DNA from: Secundilactobacillus hailunensis | GTDB lineage: Bacteria; Bacillota; Bacilli; Lactobacillales; Lactobacillaceae | Assembly: GCF_005405185.1 (NCBI RefSeq) | Contig: NZ_BJDO01000002.1 | Span: forward strand, 1 to 64,000 | Reading direction: 5' to 3' | Length of the DNA stretch: 64,000 nucleotides | Shown: piece by piece, positions 48,270 through 58,006 of the stretch | Position numbering within the stretch: the first letter of the stretch is position 1 | Layout: every line of letters begins with the position of its first letter | Translations under genes and position numbers: made by a program | The notes under the pieces: generated by a model | Told to the model about the DNA's origin: nothing | Seen by the model: only the letters and a program-made list of their open reading frames with translations | Databases searched by the model: none

Positions 48270-49562
48270 ATGAAGTATAGTCGATTATTACTCGGAATAG
48301 CAGTGGCCATGGGGGTGGGGCTGACCGGCACTAGGGCCAGTGCTGATCAGAGTGCATTTAAAACCTATGATCTAACGTATGTAGTGACGAAGAGTGTTAA
48401 AGATGCAGGATCACAAAGTTGGCGGGATTTGCCTAAGGAAAATAATATCATTTCGGTAACCTTACCTAAAGGATCGAAGACTTATAATCTGAGAGCTATT
48501 TTTCCAAATTATTATAATTCTCCGGTTGATACTTCAGATACTACTATGATTGTTAAGGTTCCAGAAGATGAAAAAGACTCGCTTTCGGTCAATATGAAGC
48601 TGTTTGCCGAGAAGGAAACGCCTAAATTAAGGTATGTGCTTGAAAACCCCGATGCAACCAAGAGTACCAAGCAATTTACTGATTATCAGTATGTTACGGG
48701 TACCATTGATGGTAATTGTCGACCAATCTTGGCTGAACCACTAAAAGCTGACTATTCTTTAGCAGCTGATAAAGAGACCGTGATTACTCGGAATATGGCG
48801 CCACTTGAGACTACTATCCATCGTCAAAAAATTAATTATCAGATTACTTATGAGACTGTTGATGGGGAAAAGGTGGCTCATGAAGGCCTGGATACGGATA
48901 GTACAGCTACCTATAATCAGGTGACTGAAAAATTAAATCAACTTTCTGATCAGGTCAAGACTGCAGGCTATCAAATTCAATCGCGTAAAGTCAGCTATGA
49001 TGAAGCAGGGAATGGCAGTATCCAATTTGAAGTTAAAAAGAATCCGGATAAGCAACCGGAAAAGCCGAATCCACAGCCAGGACAATCGGATCTAGGGTCA
49101 AAGCCAAAACCACAGCCGGAACCAGAGACAAAGCCAGAACCAGAACCTAATCCAAAACCAATACCTACACCGACTCCTCAACCTTTACCAATGGGAAATT
49201 CTAATAATGGTTCTAATCCCATACCGAATCCTGACACAAACGGGAACACCAATCAGCTAGATAACAATGCAGCCTTGACCCAATCACCAGAATTTAAGAA
49301 GTTGCTAGACCGGTTTAACCAACTGTTGCAACGGTATACTAGATTATTGGAGAAACAACCAACGAGTCAGCATAAAAAGACTAAGCATAAACACGCTCAC
49401 ACAAAACATAAAAAGCGTCAGATCAAACAACGGAAACAACATTCTAAAATCAGTAAAATCAAAAAACAGGGTCAACGATTAAAGCACCGTCAAGCAAAAC
49501 GTCATCAGTCAAAACACCATTCCAAAAATAATCACCATTTACACCACAAAAAGCACGCTTAA
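48270..49562 (+). CDS. Secreted protein with proline-rich linker and Lys/His/Arg-rich C-terminal tail
   Basis: 430 residues, family not recognised. Signal peptide (hydrophobic 5-22, cleavage near RASA-DQ). Residues 26-180 look like a folded beta-rich domain; about 185-250 resembles an MucBP-type beta unit (INYQITYETVDGEKVAHEG...QSRKVSYDEAGNGSIQFEV). Then a Pro/Glu/Lys linker (about 255-310), an Asn/Gly stretch, a short helix (KLLDRFNQLLQRYTRLLE) and a last stretch of about 65 residues almost only Lys, His, Arg, Gln and Ser. No LPxTG, no membrane anchor. The tail could hold it to wall teichoic acids or bind metal (inference). AAAGGAG before ATG; single gene after a strong terminator. Confidence 0.75.
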   Translation: MKYSRLLLGIAVAMGVGLTGTRASADQSAFKTYDLTYVVTKSVKDAGSQSWRDLPKENNIISVTLPKGSKTYNLRAIFPNYYNSPVDTSDTTMIVKVPEDEKDSLSVNMKLFAEKETPKLRYVLENPDATKSTKQFTDYQYVTGTIDGNCRPILAEPLKADYSLAADKETVITRNMAPLETTIHRQKINYQITYETVDGEKVAHEGLDTDSTATYNQVTEKLNQLSDQVKTAGYQIQSRKVSYDEAGNGSIQFEVKKNPDKQPEKPNPQPGQSDLGSKPKPQPEPETKPEPEPNPKPIPTPTPQPLPMGNSNNGSNPIPNPDTNGNTNQLDNNAALTQSPEFKKLLDRFNQLLQRYTRLLEKQPTSQHKKTKHKHAHTKHKKRQIKQRKQHSKISKIKKQGQRLKHRQAKRHQSKHHSKNNHHLHHKKHA

Positions 49563-49656
49563 AGCGACACGAATTCAACCAAAAGTCCGATTTTACATCG
49601 GGATTTCGCTTACATATGCTAAAATAATAGCCGAACGAAAATGTTAGGAGTACGTT

Positions 49657-51195
49657 ATGAACGATAAACAACGTAAAAAAATTGATTTCTCGCGAATCAA
49701 TGCGGTAGCGCAGGGAATCTTGATTGGCCTGATTGCCGGCGTGGTCGTGAGCGTTTTTCGCTTATTGATCAGCCACGGGCTGCTATTGATACAATGGTTC
49801 TTTCGTCAGGCTAATCAGCATTATTGGCTACTTGGCGTTTGGCTCGTTATTAGTGTTTTACTGACGCTACTGATTGGCCATTGGCTAAAGCAAACGCCAG
49901 AGATCAAAGGTTCCGGGATCCCCCAAGTTGAAGGTCAATTGATGGGAGAAGTAGAGTATCATTGGTGGCCGGTACTCTGGAAAAAGTTTGTTGGCGGTGT
50001 GCTGGCTATCGGCAGCGGCTTGTTTCTGGGACGTGAAGGACCTTCCATTCAGTTGGGTGCCACGGTGGGACAAGGTTTTGCTGCTGGCCGGAAGATTTCG
50101 GGCAATAAGCGCCGAATCTTGATTGCCAGTGGGGCTTCAGCCGGATTGTCGGCGGCGTTTAATGCGCCCATTGCCAGCTCCCTGTTTATTTTAGAGGAAG
50201 TTTATCATAATTTTTCAACGATGGTGTGGATCACAGCACTGGCCAGTGCGATCGCCGCTGACTTTGTGTCAACATTCTTCTTTGGTTTAACACCGGTATT
50301 GCACATTAGCTATGTGCACGCCTTACCACTAGGACAATATGGCTGGTTGATTTTGCTGGGGCTATTATTAGGGCTATTTGGCCGGCTTTATCAACTGGTC
50401 GTGTTAAGAGTTGGTTCTTGGTATCACAAGTTAAAATGGCTGCCGGATGAATATAATAGTTTAATTGCCTTTATTCTCCTGATTCCGGTGGGCCTATTTC
50501 TGCCACAGATCTTAGGTGGTGGGAATCAGCTGATTGTTTCCATTGGTGGCCGAGCTCCCGGCATTATGATCTTGCTGGTCGTGTTTGTCGTCCGGTTCAT
50601 TTATTCCATGATGGCGTATGGGACGGGCTTACCCGGTGGTATTTTCCTGCCAATTTTAACCTTAGGTGCTGTTTTAGGTGCTTTGTTTGGGCAGGTATTA
50701 GTAGCTTGGCATTTAGCTAGTCCAGCACTGGTGCCGATCTTTACGATCACGGCCATGGCCGGTTATTTTGCGGGCATTAGTAAGGCACCGTTTACGGCAA
50801 TCTTACTGATCACTGAGATGGTGGGGACGCTGCAGCATCTCATGCCATTAGCGGTGGTTTCATTAATTGCCTATTTGACCGTTGACGTACTGGGTGGGAC
50901 GCCCGTATACGCAGCCATGCTGGAACAGTCGCTTCACAAGGCCCATCACGGTCAATCGCAGCCAGTGACCCAGTTAGAGTTTCCGGTGTTTGAGAACGCC
51001 ATTATAGACGGTCAGCAGACCCGGGATGTGAACTGGCCAGAAGGGACGTTGCTGACCGAAATCAAACGTGGTGAACGCGTGATCGTGCCCCATGGTGATA
51101 CGGTGATTCGTCTGGGTGATACGCTATTATTAAACGTACCGCAAAAAAGGCTGTCACATGTTCGCCGGAAAATGAAACAGTTAACCGGAGAATAG
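49657..51195 (+). CDS. ClC-family chloride/proton exchanger with RCK_C domain
   Basis: 512 residues. Membrane part (about 15-425) has the three ClC selectivity signatures GSGIPQV, GREGPSIQLGA and GLPGGIFLPIL. The gating-glutamate position is the E of GREGP. The C-terminal 70 residues form an RCK_C (TrkA-C) regulatory domain (GTLLTEIKRGERVIVPHGD). It probably exchanges chloride or another anion against protons, with a role in acid tolerance (family inference). TTAGGAG precedes the ATG. Confidence 0.92.
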   Translation: MNDKQRKKIDFSRINAVAQGILIGLIAGVVVSVFRLLISHGLLLIQWFFRQANQHYWLLGVWLVISVLLTLLIGHWLKQTPEIKGSGIPQVEGQLMGEVEYHWWPVLWKKFVGGVLAIGSGLFLGREGPSIQLGATVGQGFAAGRKISGNKRRILIASGASAGLSAAFNAPIASSLFILEEVYHNFSTMVWITALASAIAADFVSTFFFGLTPVLHISYVHALPLGQYGWLILLGLLLGLFGRLYQLVVLRVGSWYHKLKWLPDEYNSLIAFILLIPVGLFLPQILGGGNQLIVSIGGRAPGIMILLVVFVVRFIYSMMAYGTGLPGGIFLPILTLGAVLGALFGQVLVAWHLASPALVPIFTITAMAGYFAGISKAPFTAILLITEMVGTLQHLMPLAVVSLIAYLTVDVLGGTPVYAAMLEQSLHKAHHGQSQPVTQLEFPVFENAIIDGQQTRDVNWPEGTLLTEIKRGERVIVPHGDTVIRLGDTLLLNVPQKRLSHVRRKMKQLTGE

Positions 51196-51313
51196 CCAGT
51201 TATGAGGTTGTTAACAACCGGAATTTGAGTCACAGGGTAGCAATCTATCGCGTTTTATGATAAATTGTATAGAGGTATTGTCGGAGACAAAAGGTGTAAT
51301 AGGAGGCAATTTC

Positions 51314-51550
51314 TTGTACAATTTACTGTTAACATTACTGATGATCGATAGTGTACTTATTATAATTGCAGTGTTAATGCAACCCGCTAAGCAAGACGAT
51401 GCAATGTCTGCCTTAAGTGGTGGCGGTACAGACTTATTTTCCCATCAAAAGGCTCGGGGCTTTGAAGCATTCATGCAAAAGGCAACAGTTGTTCTGGGAG
51501 TAATTTTCTTTGTGCTGGCGTTAGCATTAGCCTATCTATCTTCACACTAG
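51314..51550 (+). CDS. secG: SecG, protein translocase subunit
   Basis: 78 residues with two membrane helices around the conserved loop (MQPAKQDDAMSALSGGG, LFSHQKARGFEAFM). Accessory subunit of SecYEG. Start: TTG 51314, 7 bases after AGGAGG (51301-51306); the frame open upstream (51257) is non-coding. Followed by a terminator; esterase, rnr and smpB follow as in Bacillus. Confidence 0.93.
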   Translation: MYNLLLTLLMIDSVLIIIAVLMQPAKQDDAMSALSGGGTDLFSHQKARGFEAFMQKATVVLGVIFFVLALALAYLSSH

Positions 51551-51556
51551 CAATAG

Positions 51557-51587
51557 ATCCTCCTGTGATGACCACAGGGGGATTTTT
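51557..51587 (+). terminator. Terminator after secG
   Basis: ATCCTCCTGTG (51557-51567) pairs with CACAGGGGGAT (51573-51583), T run after. Confidence 0.82.
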
Positions 51588-51622
51588 AACTTTTTACCAC
51601 CACTGACCGGAGGTGAATAAAG

Positions 51623-52369
51623 ATGATTCAGCTGCCAAGATCCTTCTTTTTTGAAGGTGGGCCCCAAGCAGTCATTTTAATGCATGCTTATGCTAGTAAT
51701 TCGAACGATGTGCGGATGCTTGGCCGGTACCTGCAACGGTTGGACTATACGGTCTATGCCCCAATGTTTACCGGTCACGGGACAGCTGAGCCAGCTGACA
51801 TTTTAACGCTGGGATCGCCCGATGCATGGTGGCGCGATACAAAAAAAGCCATTCAATTTTTGCGCGATCGACAATTTACGCGCATTAGTATTTTTGGCCT
51901 GTCGTTGGGTGGCGTTTTTGCGATGCGGGCGTTAGAAGGAGATACGCAGTTACTGGGTGGCGGATCGTTTAGCTCACCCGTCATTGCGTCCGAGAAAAAT
52001 AACCTCGTACCGGAATTTATCAAACTGGCCAAAGCAACGTATCAGTATCTGAAAATTGGCGATGAGGAACAGCAGCGGCGTTTAGACTGGATAACAGCAC
52101 ACCTGCCAGACCAATTAGCCCAGATCAGGCAGTTTTCTGGTCGGGTAGCTGATAATCTAGGCAGTATTCAGCAACCGACGTTTGTTGCTCAGGGCGGTCA
52201 AGATGAGTTGATCGACGCGCAAAAGGCGTATGCGTTGCGGAATGCCTTGACCCATAGTGAGGTCAGCTTTCACTACTATCAAGATGCCGGTCACGTCATT
52301 ACGGTCAATAATGCGCATCAGCAACTTGAACAAGATTTAACAGTTTATTTAAAACGGATATTTAACTAA
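51623..52369 (+). CDS. est: Carboxylesterase (alpha/beta hydrolase, Est/YvaK type)
   Basis: 248 residues. Nucleophile elbow GLSLGG, oxyanion region LMHAYASNSNDV, catalytic Asp in AQGGQDELID and His in DAGHVI are present. Hydrolyses short-chain esters; the natural substrate is unknown. GGAGGTG precedes the ATG. The secG-est-rnr-smpB order is conserved in Firmicutes. Confidence 0.92.
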   Translation: MIQLPRSFFFEGGPQAVILMHAYASNSNDVRMLGRYLQRLDYTVYAPMFTGHGTAEPADILTLGSPDAWWRDTKKAIQFLRDRQFTRISIFGLSLGGVFAMRALEGDTQLLGGGSFSSPVIASEKNNLVPEFIKLAKATYQYLKIGDEEQQRRLDWITAHLPDQLAQIRQFSGRVADNLGSIQQPTFVAQGGQDELIDAQKAYALRNALTHSEVSFHYYQDAGHVITVNNAHQQLEQDLTVYLKRIFN

Positions 52370-52409
52370 GTAACACAAAACCAAATACTAAATTAATGAG
52401 GAATAAATC

Positions 52410-54785
52410 GTGGAAGATAACAATTTAAAGCAACAGATAACGGATCTGCTTCGAGCAAATCCCACAAAACGCTTCCGGGTTGAGGATGTATCCGATGCCC
52501 TTGGCTATCACGGCTCAGCAGCGTTTAAACTGATTGTGCAAGAGTTTGCGCGATTGGAACGCGAAGAAATCGCCGTGGTCACTAGTGAAGGCGAATTTCA
52601 ACTAAATGAAAAGGCCCGCACCCTGACTGGTGTATTTCACGCCAATGATAAGGGGTTCGGGTTCGTCGCTTACGATGATGAATTACCGGATGCTTATATT
52701 GCACCTGATAACACCATGTTGGCGTTAAACGGTGATACGGTCAACATGGAGATCGTCCGTGCTGCTGACCCGCATTCAGACCGTGGTCCAGAAGGTAAAG
52801 TCACTGGTATCGAAGAACACCACTATACACACGTGGTAGGTGCTTTTACGCAAACCGATGACGATGCCGGCTATTTCGGTCAAGTTCGTTTAACCGATAA
52901 GAAGTTGAACCGTTACAAGTTCTACGTCGTGGACACTGGTCTGAAACCAACGCCCGGTGAAGTTGTGACCGCAGAGATCACGGAATATCCAAACTCTGAT
53001 CACCCATTAGCCATGATTGGGATTGCCAAGAAGGTCATTGGTAGTGTCGATGATCCCGGAATCGATATTCTGCAGATCGTGTACGCACATGATATTCCAG
53101 CTGAATTTCCTGAGGACGTTTTACAGGAAGCCGATGCTATTCCAGATCACGTCACGGAAGCCGAAATGGCTGGTAGAGAAGATATCACTGATCAAGACTT
53201 AGTTACAATTGATGGGGAATCATCAAAAGACTTAGATGATGCGGTTACTGTCTGGAAATTGGACAATGGTAACTATCATTTAGGGGTGCATATTGCCGAT
53301 GTTTCACACTACGTTAAGGAAGGTTCACTGATCGATCAGGAAGCTTACAAGCGTGGGACCAGTGTTTATCTGACTGACCGGGTTATTCCAATGCTGCCAC
53401 GGCGGTTATCAAACGGGATCTGTTCTCTAAATGAGGGCGTTTTGCGGCTATGTATGAGTTGTGAAATGGAAATCGATCCGCAAGGTAACGTTGTTAAGCA
53501 CCGGATTCATCCAAGTGTCATGAAGTCAGCAGCACGGATGACCTATACCGATGTGAACAAGATCTTGGAAGCACACGATGATGCCACCCGTGAAAAGTAT
53601 GCCAAGTTAGTGCCAATGTTTGAAGCCATGGGCGAACTGCATAAAGTTTTATACAAGCAACGTAAGCGTCGCGGTGCCATCGACTTTGATGATCAAGAAG
53701 CAGAAATCATTGTGGACGAAACCGGCCATGCCATTGATATTAAGTTACGGGTTCGTGGCTTAGCTGAAAAAATGATTGAATCATTTATGCTGGCTGCTAA
53801 CGAAACGGTTGCTGAACACTATAATAAAGCAAAAGTACCATTTATTTACCGGGTTCATGAAACGCCAGATGGCGAACGGGTCAAGAGTTTCTTCGAATTT
53901 CTGACCGCCTTTGGAATCAACGTTAAGGGTGATCCTGATCATTTGCGGCCAAAGACGCTGCAAAGCGTGCTGAAGTCCGTTGCTGGCAAGCCTGAAGAAG
54001 CAGTTGTTTCAGTGATGATGCTGAGAAGTCTGAAACAGGCTCGATACACCGATCAATCCTTGGGTCACTTTGGGTTAGCTGCGCAATACTACACCCACTT
54101 TACGTCACCAATTCGGCGTTACCCTGACACCATGGTTCACCGTTTGATTCATTTCTATGAGGATAACGGGATCAATGCTAAGAGTAAAGAACGGTATGCT
54201 AATCTGCTAGAAGAGATTGGAACCCATTCATCAGAAATGGAACGTCGGGCAGTGGACGCCGAACGGGATACTGATTCCATGAAGAAAGCCGAATACATGG
54301 CTGACCATCTTGGTGAAGAATTTGACGCTACTGTCAGTTCGGTCATGAAGTTTGGGATGTTTATTGAATTGCCGAACACGGTTGAAGGTTTGATTCACAT
54401 CAGCCGCTTAACGGATGATTACTATGAATACGTTGAGAAGTATCTGGCACTGGTTGGGCGTAAGACCCACCGGACCTACCGGATTGGCCAACCAGTTAAG
54501 GTCAAGGTCGTCAACGTGGACAAGGAACAATCACAAATTGACTTTGCTTTAGTTGATCCGAAAGCAGCGCCAGTTTCTGACCTGCTGCCAAAGCGGGAAC
54601 ACCACAGTTATTCTGGCAACCGCAATCGTAATGGTCGGCCAAACGATCATCGCCATTCTCAAAATAACGGTAACCGTAACAACAATAAAAACGGTAATCG
54701 CAATGGCGGCCGCAATAACAACGTCCACCGTACGAGAAACCAGACCCAATCTGGTAATCGTTCAAACCACAAACCAAGTCATTAA
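52410..54785 (+). CDS. rnr: Ribonuclease R
   Basis: 791 residues. N-terminal helix-turn-helix and cold-shock domains (about 1-230), RNB catalytic domain (DGESSKDLDDAV metal-site aspartates; HFTSPIRRYPD), S1 domain (about 640-720) and a low-complexity Asn/Arg/Gly/His tail (about 725-791). A 3'-5' exoribonuclease that degrades structured RNA and works with SmpB-tmRNA, whose smpB gene follows after 24 bases. GTG start after GAGGAAT. Confidence 0.96.
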   Translation: MEDNNLKQQITDLLRANPTKRFRVEDVSDALGYHGSAAFKLIVQEFARLEREEIAVVTSEGEFQLNEKARTLTGVFHANDKGFGFVAYDDELPDAYIAPDNTMLALNGDTVNMEIVRAADPHSDRGPEGKVTGIEEHHYTHVVGAFTQTDDDAGYFGQVRLTDKKLNRYKFYVVDTGLKPTPGEVVTAEITEYPNSDHPLAMIGIAKKVIGSVDDPGIDILQIVYAHDIPAEFPEDVLQEADAIPDHVTEAEMAGREDITDQDLVTIDGESSKDLDDAVTVWKLDNGNYHLGVHIADVSHYVKEGSLIDQEAYKRGTSVYLTDRVIPMLPRRLSNGICSLNEGVLRLCMSCEMEIDPQGNVVKHRIHPSVMKSAARMTYTDVNKILEAHDDATREKYAKLVPMFEAMGELHKVLYKQRKRRGAIDFDDQEAEIIVDETGHAIDIKLRVRGLAEKMIESFMLAANETVAEHYNKAKVPFIYRVHETPDGERVKSFFEFLTAFGINVKGDPDHLRPKTLQSVLKSVAGKPEEAVVSVMMLRSLKQARYTDQSLGHFGLAAQYYTHFTSPIRRYPDTMVHRLIHFYEDNGINAKSKERYANLLEEIGTHSSEMERRAVDAERDTDSMKKAEYMADHLGEEFDATVSSVMKFGMFIELPNTVEGLIHISRLTDDYYEYVEKYLALVGRKTHRTYRIGQPVKVKVVNVDKEQSQIDFALVDPKAAPVSDLLPKREHHSYSGNRNRNGRPNDHRHSQNNGNRNNNKNGNRNGGRNNNVHRTRNQTQSGNRSNHKPSH

Positions 54786-54809
54786 TCTTTAGAAATGAGG
54801 TGAGGACTG

Positions 54810-55283
54810 TTGGCCAAGAGAAAAAATAAACCAACTAGCAAGAATGTCATGGCTCAAAATAAAAAGGCGCGGCATGATTATGCGATCCTCAATACCTATG
54901 AAGCAGGTCTGGTACTCACCGGGACCGAAATCAAGTCGATTCGCGCTAAACGGGTCAATCTGACTGATGGATTTGCTCAGATTCGCAATGGCGAAGCTTG
55001 GCTTATGAACATTCATATTAGCGAGTATACCCAGGGGAATCGCTTTAACCATGATCCGCTGCGTAACCGCAAGCTGCTCCTGCATAAGAAAGAAATTGCT
55101 CGACTGGCTGGCGCAACGCAGGATAAGGGGATCACAATCGTTCCCTTACGCATCTACCTTAAAAACGGTTTTGCCAAAGTGTTACTTGGTGTTGCTAAAG
55201 GGAAACACGAATATGATAAACGTGAGACCATCAAGCGTCGTGATCAGGATCGTCAAATCGCACGTGTGATGAAACACTATTAG
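54810..55283 (+). CDS. smpB: SsrA-binding protein SmpB
   Basis: 157 residues. OB-fold protein that brings tmRNA to stalled ribosomes. The [22 protein letters not shown] core, LLLHKKEI block and the basic C-terminal tail ([14 protein letters not shown]) are present. TTG start after a GAGGTGAGGA site. tmRNA itself was not found in the window. Confidence 0.96.
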   Translation: MAKRKNKPTSKNVMAQNKKARHDYAILNTYEAGLVLTGTEIKSIRAKRVNLTDGFAQIRNGEAWLMNIHISEYTQGNRFNHDPLRNRKLLLHKKEIARLAGATQDKGITIVPLRIYLKNGFAKVLLGVAKGKHEYDKRETIKRRDQDRQIARVMKHY

Positions 55284-55285
55284 TC

Positions 55286-55337
55286 AAAAGGAGCATTTGT
55301 TGATCAGTTTACAAACTGATTAACAAATGCTCCTTTT
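55286..55337. terminator. Bidirectional terminator after smpB
   Basis: AAAAGGAGCATTTGTT (55286-55301) pairs with AACAAATGCTCCTTTT (55322-55337); inner AATCAGTTTGTAAACTGATT-like pairing extends the stem. It serves smpB and the convergent minus-strand gene. Confidence 0.9.
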
Positions 55338-55339
55338 AA

Positions 55340-55915
55340 TTAATGTAACATTCGGTGCCAAACTTGATGATTAGCATAATGCCAAGCGTTGCTGCCATGC
55401 AGGCCCAATTGGCGATTAAGAGTCGCGTGCCAAGCCTGAGCCGGTGTCTTCAACTGGCTGTGGCCACTTGCCCAGTGATCGAGGGTCGCTGCGATACAGA
55501 TACAGATCGGTTCCAGCTCTTCGGTCGCAATTTTCATTTCACGCAGGTCGCCATCACCACGGGAATTCATGATCGTGGTGGTGCCATGATAAATTTTATA
55601 ATTACCGCTGACCAAATTACCAACGATGATCCAGTGCAGATTGCTGATGTAGATCATTTGGTTAAAGAAACCCAATCGTTTTGAAATTGCTCCTACTTTT
55701 TCACCCTGATAGTAAATATCAAAGTGGGGGAGCAGGCCCAGTGACGTTTGGCGCAGTTCTGCGAGTAGGTCACCACTAATTTGGTACAGCGAAAGGGCGT
55801 CTTGATGACGTCCCCATTTACCGACCAACAGGTAAATTGAGCGTCGATCTTCGTCGCGGACGACGCTGGCCCCCTTAGCGGCTAAACTGTCTTGTCGAAT
55901 ATACAGTGTGCGCAT
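55340..55915 (-). CDS. LURP-one-related/YxjI-like protein
   Basis: 191 residues. The beta-strand-rich 1-150 region with MRTLYIRQDSL, GKWGRHQDALSLYQI and LPHFDIYYQGEKVG blocks, then a C-terminal helix (ICICIAATLDHWAS), fits the tubby-C-like LURP-one/YxjI family. Function unknown; some relatives act as membrane-lipid-linked scaffolds. Start: ATG 55915, 7 bases after GGAGGGG; six more codons upstream lack a site. An extended -10 (TGTTAGAAT) lies at 55982-55974. Confidence 0.7.
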   Translation of the reverse strand: MRTLYIRQDSLAAKGASVVRDEDRRSIYLLVGKWGRHQDALSLYQISGDLLAELRQTSLGLLPHFDIYYQGEKVGAISKRLGFFNQMIYISNLHWIIVGNLVSGNYKIYHGTTTIMNSRGDGDLREMKIATEELEPICICIAATLDHWASGHSQLKTPAQAWHATLNRQLGLHGSNAWHYANHQVWHRMLH

Positions 55916-55973
55916 GGAAGCCCCTCCAATCATTTTTGTCGTTAGTTCAGTTAATTTGCATTATTTAACATTC

Positions 55974-55982
55974 ATTCTAACA
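55974..55982 (-). promoter_or_regulatory. Possible extended -10 for the LURP-like gene
   Basis: Minus strand TGTTAGAAT, no good -35. The rest of the 55916-56193 spacer shows no feature I could identify. Confidence 0.3.
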
Positions 55983-56193
55983 TGGATAGTCATTAAATTG
56001 AGCTTAATCAACTGGCTATTTTAGAGTTAATCAAATTATTAACGGCCAACTAAATTTCGAACTGGCAGTCGACCGCTGATTGGGATAAATTGGCATCAGC
56101 AAAGTGCAGCGGTTTGCAGTTCAAGCTATTTTCCGGCGTTATCACTAATAATTTGTGAAAATCTATGATAGAATGAACGTTGAGGTGTTGGGA

Positions 56194-56919
56194 ATGAAAC
56201 CGTTTATTCATAATGATTGGTGGCCCGTTTTGGAGCCTGAGTTCAAAAAGGCATATTATCAAAACTTACGCGTTTTTCTAGTTCATGAGTATCAGACACA
56301 AAACATCCATCCTGATATGTTTCATATTTTTGAAGCATTTGAATGGACGCCCTTTTCAAAGGTTAAAGTTGTGATCTTAGGGCAGGATCCTTATCATGAG
56401 CCTAATCAAGCTCATGGGTTGAGTTTCTCGGTTTTACCTGGGGTTCAGATCCCACCGAGCCTGAGAAATATTTATAAGGAATTGCAGTCTGATCTAGGCA
56501 TTAAGCCGGTTAATCATGGTTATCTGGAGAAGTGGGCAAAGCAGGGCGTCCTGTTATTAAACTCAGTCTTGACCGTCCGTAATGGCCAGGCCTTTTCCCA
56601 CAAAGGAAAGGGCTGGGAACAATTAACGGATGCTGCTATTCATAAATTATCAGAGCGACCAACTCCCGTAATTTTCATTTTATGGGGACGGGCGGCGCAA
56701 AATAAGATCAGTCTGATCGACACGAAAGCTAATATCGTGATTCAGTCAGCTCATCCAAGTCCGCTGTCAGCTAACCGCGGTTTCTTTGGTTCTAAGCCGT
56801 TTTCTAAAACCAACATCGCACTTAAATCACTAGGAGAAACACCCATTGACTGGCAGTTACCTGAGCACGTTACTGCTGAGGAACCAACACCACAGCAAGA
56901 GGCGTCAAAAGAGAATTGA
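56194..56919 (+). CDS. ung: Uracil-DNA glycosylase
   Basis: 241 residues. Removes uracil from DNA. Active-site GQDPYH with D65, uracil-binding LLNSVLTV, and the [11 protein letters not shown] loop are intact. Start: ATG 56194, 6 bases after AGGTG; the open frame extends to 56155 without a site. Followed by pta after 34 bases, an order also seen in other lactobacilli. Confidence 0.96.
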   Translation: MKPFIHNDWWPVLEPEFKKAYYQNLRVFLVHEYQTQNIHPDMFHIFEAFEWTPFSKVKVVILGQDPYHEPNQAHGLSFSVLPGVQIPPSLRNIYKELQSDLGIKPVNHGYLEKWAKQGVLLLNSVLTVRNGQAFSHKGKGWEQLTDAAIHKLSERPTPVIFILWGRAAQNKISLIDTKANIVIQSAHPSPLSANRGFFGSKPFSKTNIALKSLGETPIDWQLPEHVTAEEPTPQQEASKEN

Positions 56920-56953
56920 CTAGTCGGAATCTCAAAATCTGGAGGTCTATATT

Positions 56954-57928
56954 GTGGAACTTTTTGATAGTTTGAAGCAAAAGATTAGTGGTTTGAACAA
57001 GACAGTTGTCTTGCCTGAAGGTGAGGACATCAGAATTATTGGTGCCGCCAGCCGATTAGCATCGGAAAAATTACTGCAGCCTATTTTACTTGGTGACGTT
57101 GATAAGATCAAAGCCACTGCCAAGGAAAAGGGCTTTGATCTGACTGGTGTTAAGCTGGCAGACCCAACCAAGGCATCTGACGATGAGAAGAAGAAGATGC
57201 TGGATGCTTTAGTTGCACGTCGTAAGGGTAAGAATACCCCAGAACAGGCAGCTAAAATGCTGGAAGATCCGAACTACTGGGGCACCATGCTGGTTTATCT
57301 TGGCCAAGCGGATGCCATGGTTTCGGGCGCTATTCACCCAACTGGTGATACGGTTCGGCCAGCATTGCAGATCATTAAGACCAAGCCAGGTGTTAAGCGG
57401 ATCAGCGGTTACTTCATCTTGCTGAAGGGTGACGAACGCTTGATCTTTGCTGATTGTGCCATCAACATTGACTTGGATGCTGCCGGCATGGCTGAAGTGG
57501 CTGTAGAAAGTGCCAAGACGGCTGAGAAGTATGACATTGACCCGAAAGTTGCTATGTTAAGCTTTTCGACTAAGGATTCGGCTAAGGCTGACCAAGTCAC
57601 TAAGGTTCAGGACGCGACTAAGTTGGCTCAAGAACAGGCACCGGACATTGCCATCGACGGTGAATTGCAATTTGATGCTGCGGTGGTTCCGGAAGTTGCT
57701 GCTAGCAAGGCACCGGGTTCCAAGGTTGCTGGTCACGCTAACGTGTTTGTTTTCCCAGAACTTGAAGCTGGCAACATTGGTTACAAGATTGCCCAACGGT
57801 TAGGCGGCTATGAAGCCGTTGGTCCGCTTTTGCAAGGAATGAACGCACCAGTGTCAGACTTGTCACGTGGCTGCAACGAAGAAGACGTTTATAAAGTTGC
57901 TATTGTGACTGCCGCACAAGCTGTTTAA
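56954..57928 (+). CDS. pta: Phosphate acetyltransferase
   Basis: 324 residues. Interconverts acetyl-CoA and acetyl phosphate. VLPEGEDIRIIGAA, VSGAIHPTGDTVRPALQ, and the C-terminal GVNAPVSDLSRG-like block (GMNAPVSDLSRGC) are typical. GTG start with GGAGG before it. Ends at a nested hairpin terminator. Confidence 0.96.
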   Translation: MELFDSLKQKISGLNKTVVLPEGEDIRIIGAASRLASEKLLQPILLGDVDKIKATAKEKGFDLTGVKLADPTKASDDEKKKMLDALVARRKGKNTPEQAAKMLEDPNYWGTMLVYLGQADAMVSGAIHPTGDTVRPALQIIKTKPGVKRISGYFILLKGDERLIFADCAINIDLDAAGMAEVAVESAKTAEKYDIDPKVAMLSFSTKDSAKADQVTKVQDATKLAQEQAPDIAIDGELQFDAAVVPEVAASKAPGSKVAGHANVFVFPELEAGNIGYKIAQRLGGYEAVGPLLQGMNAPVSDLSRGCNEEDVYKVAIVTAAQAV

Positions 57929-57954
57929 ATTGAATTTTTAAATTAAAAAATCTT

Positions 57955-57990
57955 GGAGCTGTCGGCAGCGTCATTGCCCCAGCTCCTTTT
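57955..57990 (+). terminator. Terminator after pta
   Basis: GGAGCTG (57955-57961) with CAGCTCC (57980-57986) and an inner GGCA/TGCC pair, followed by TTTT. Confidence 0.8.
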
Positions 57991-58006
57991 GAGTTAAGGA
58001 GCAGAT

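Noticed and set aside
51206-51219. GGTTGTTAACAACC palindrome after the ClC gene as terminator.
   Set aside because: No T run follows and the stem is short.
55284-55340. tmRNA expected near smpB.
   Set aside because: Only a terminator hairpin follows smpB; no tRNA-like ends or tag frame are present.
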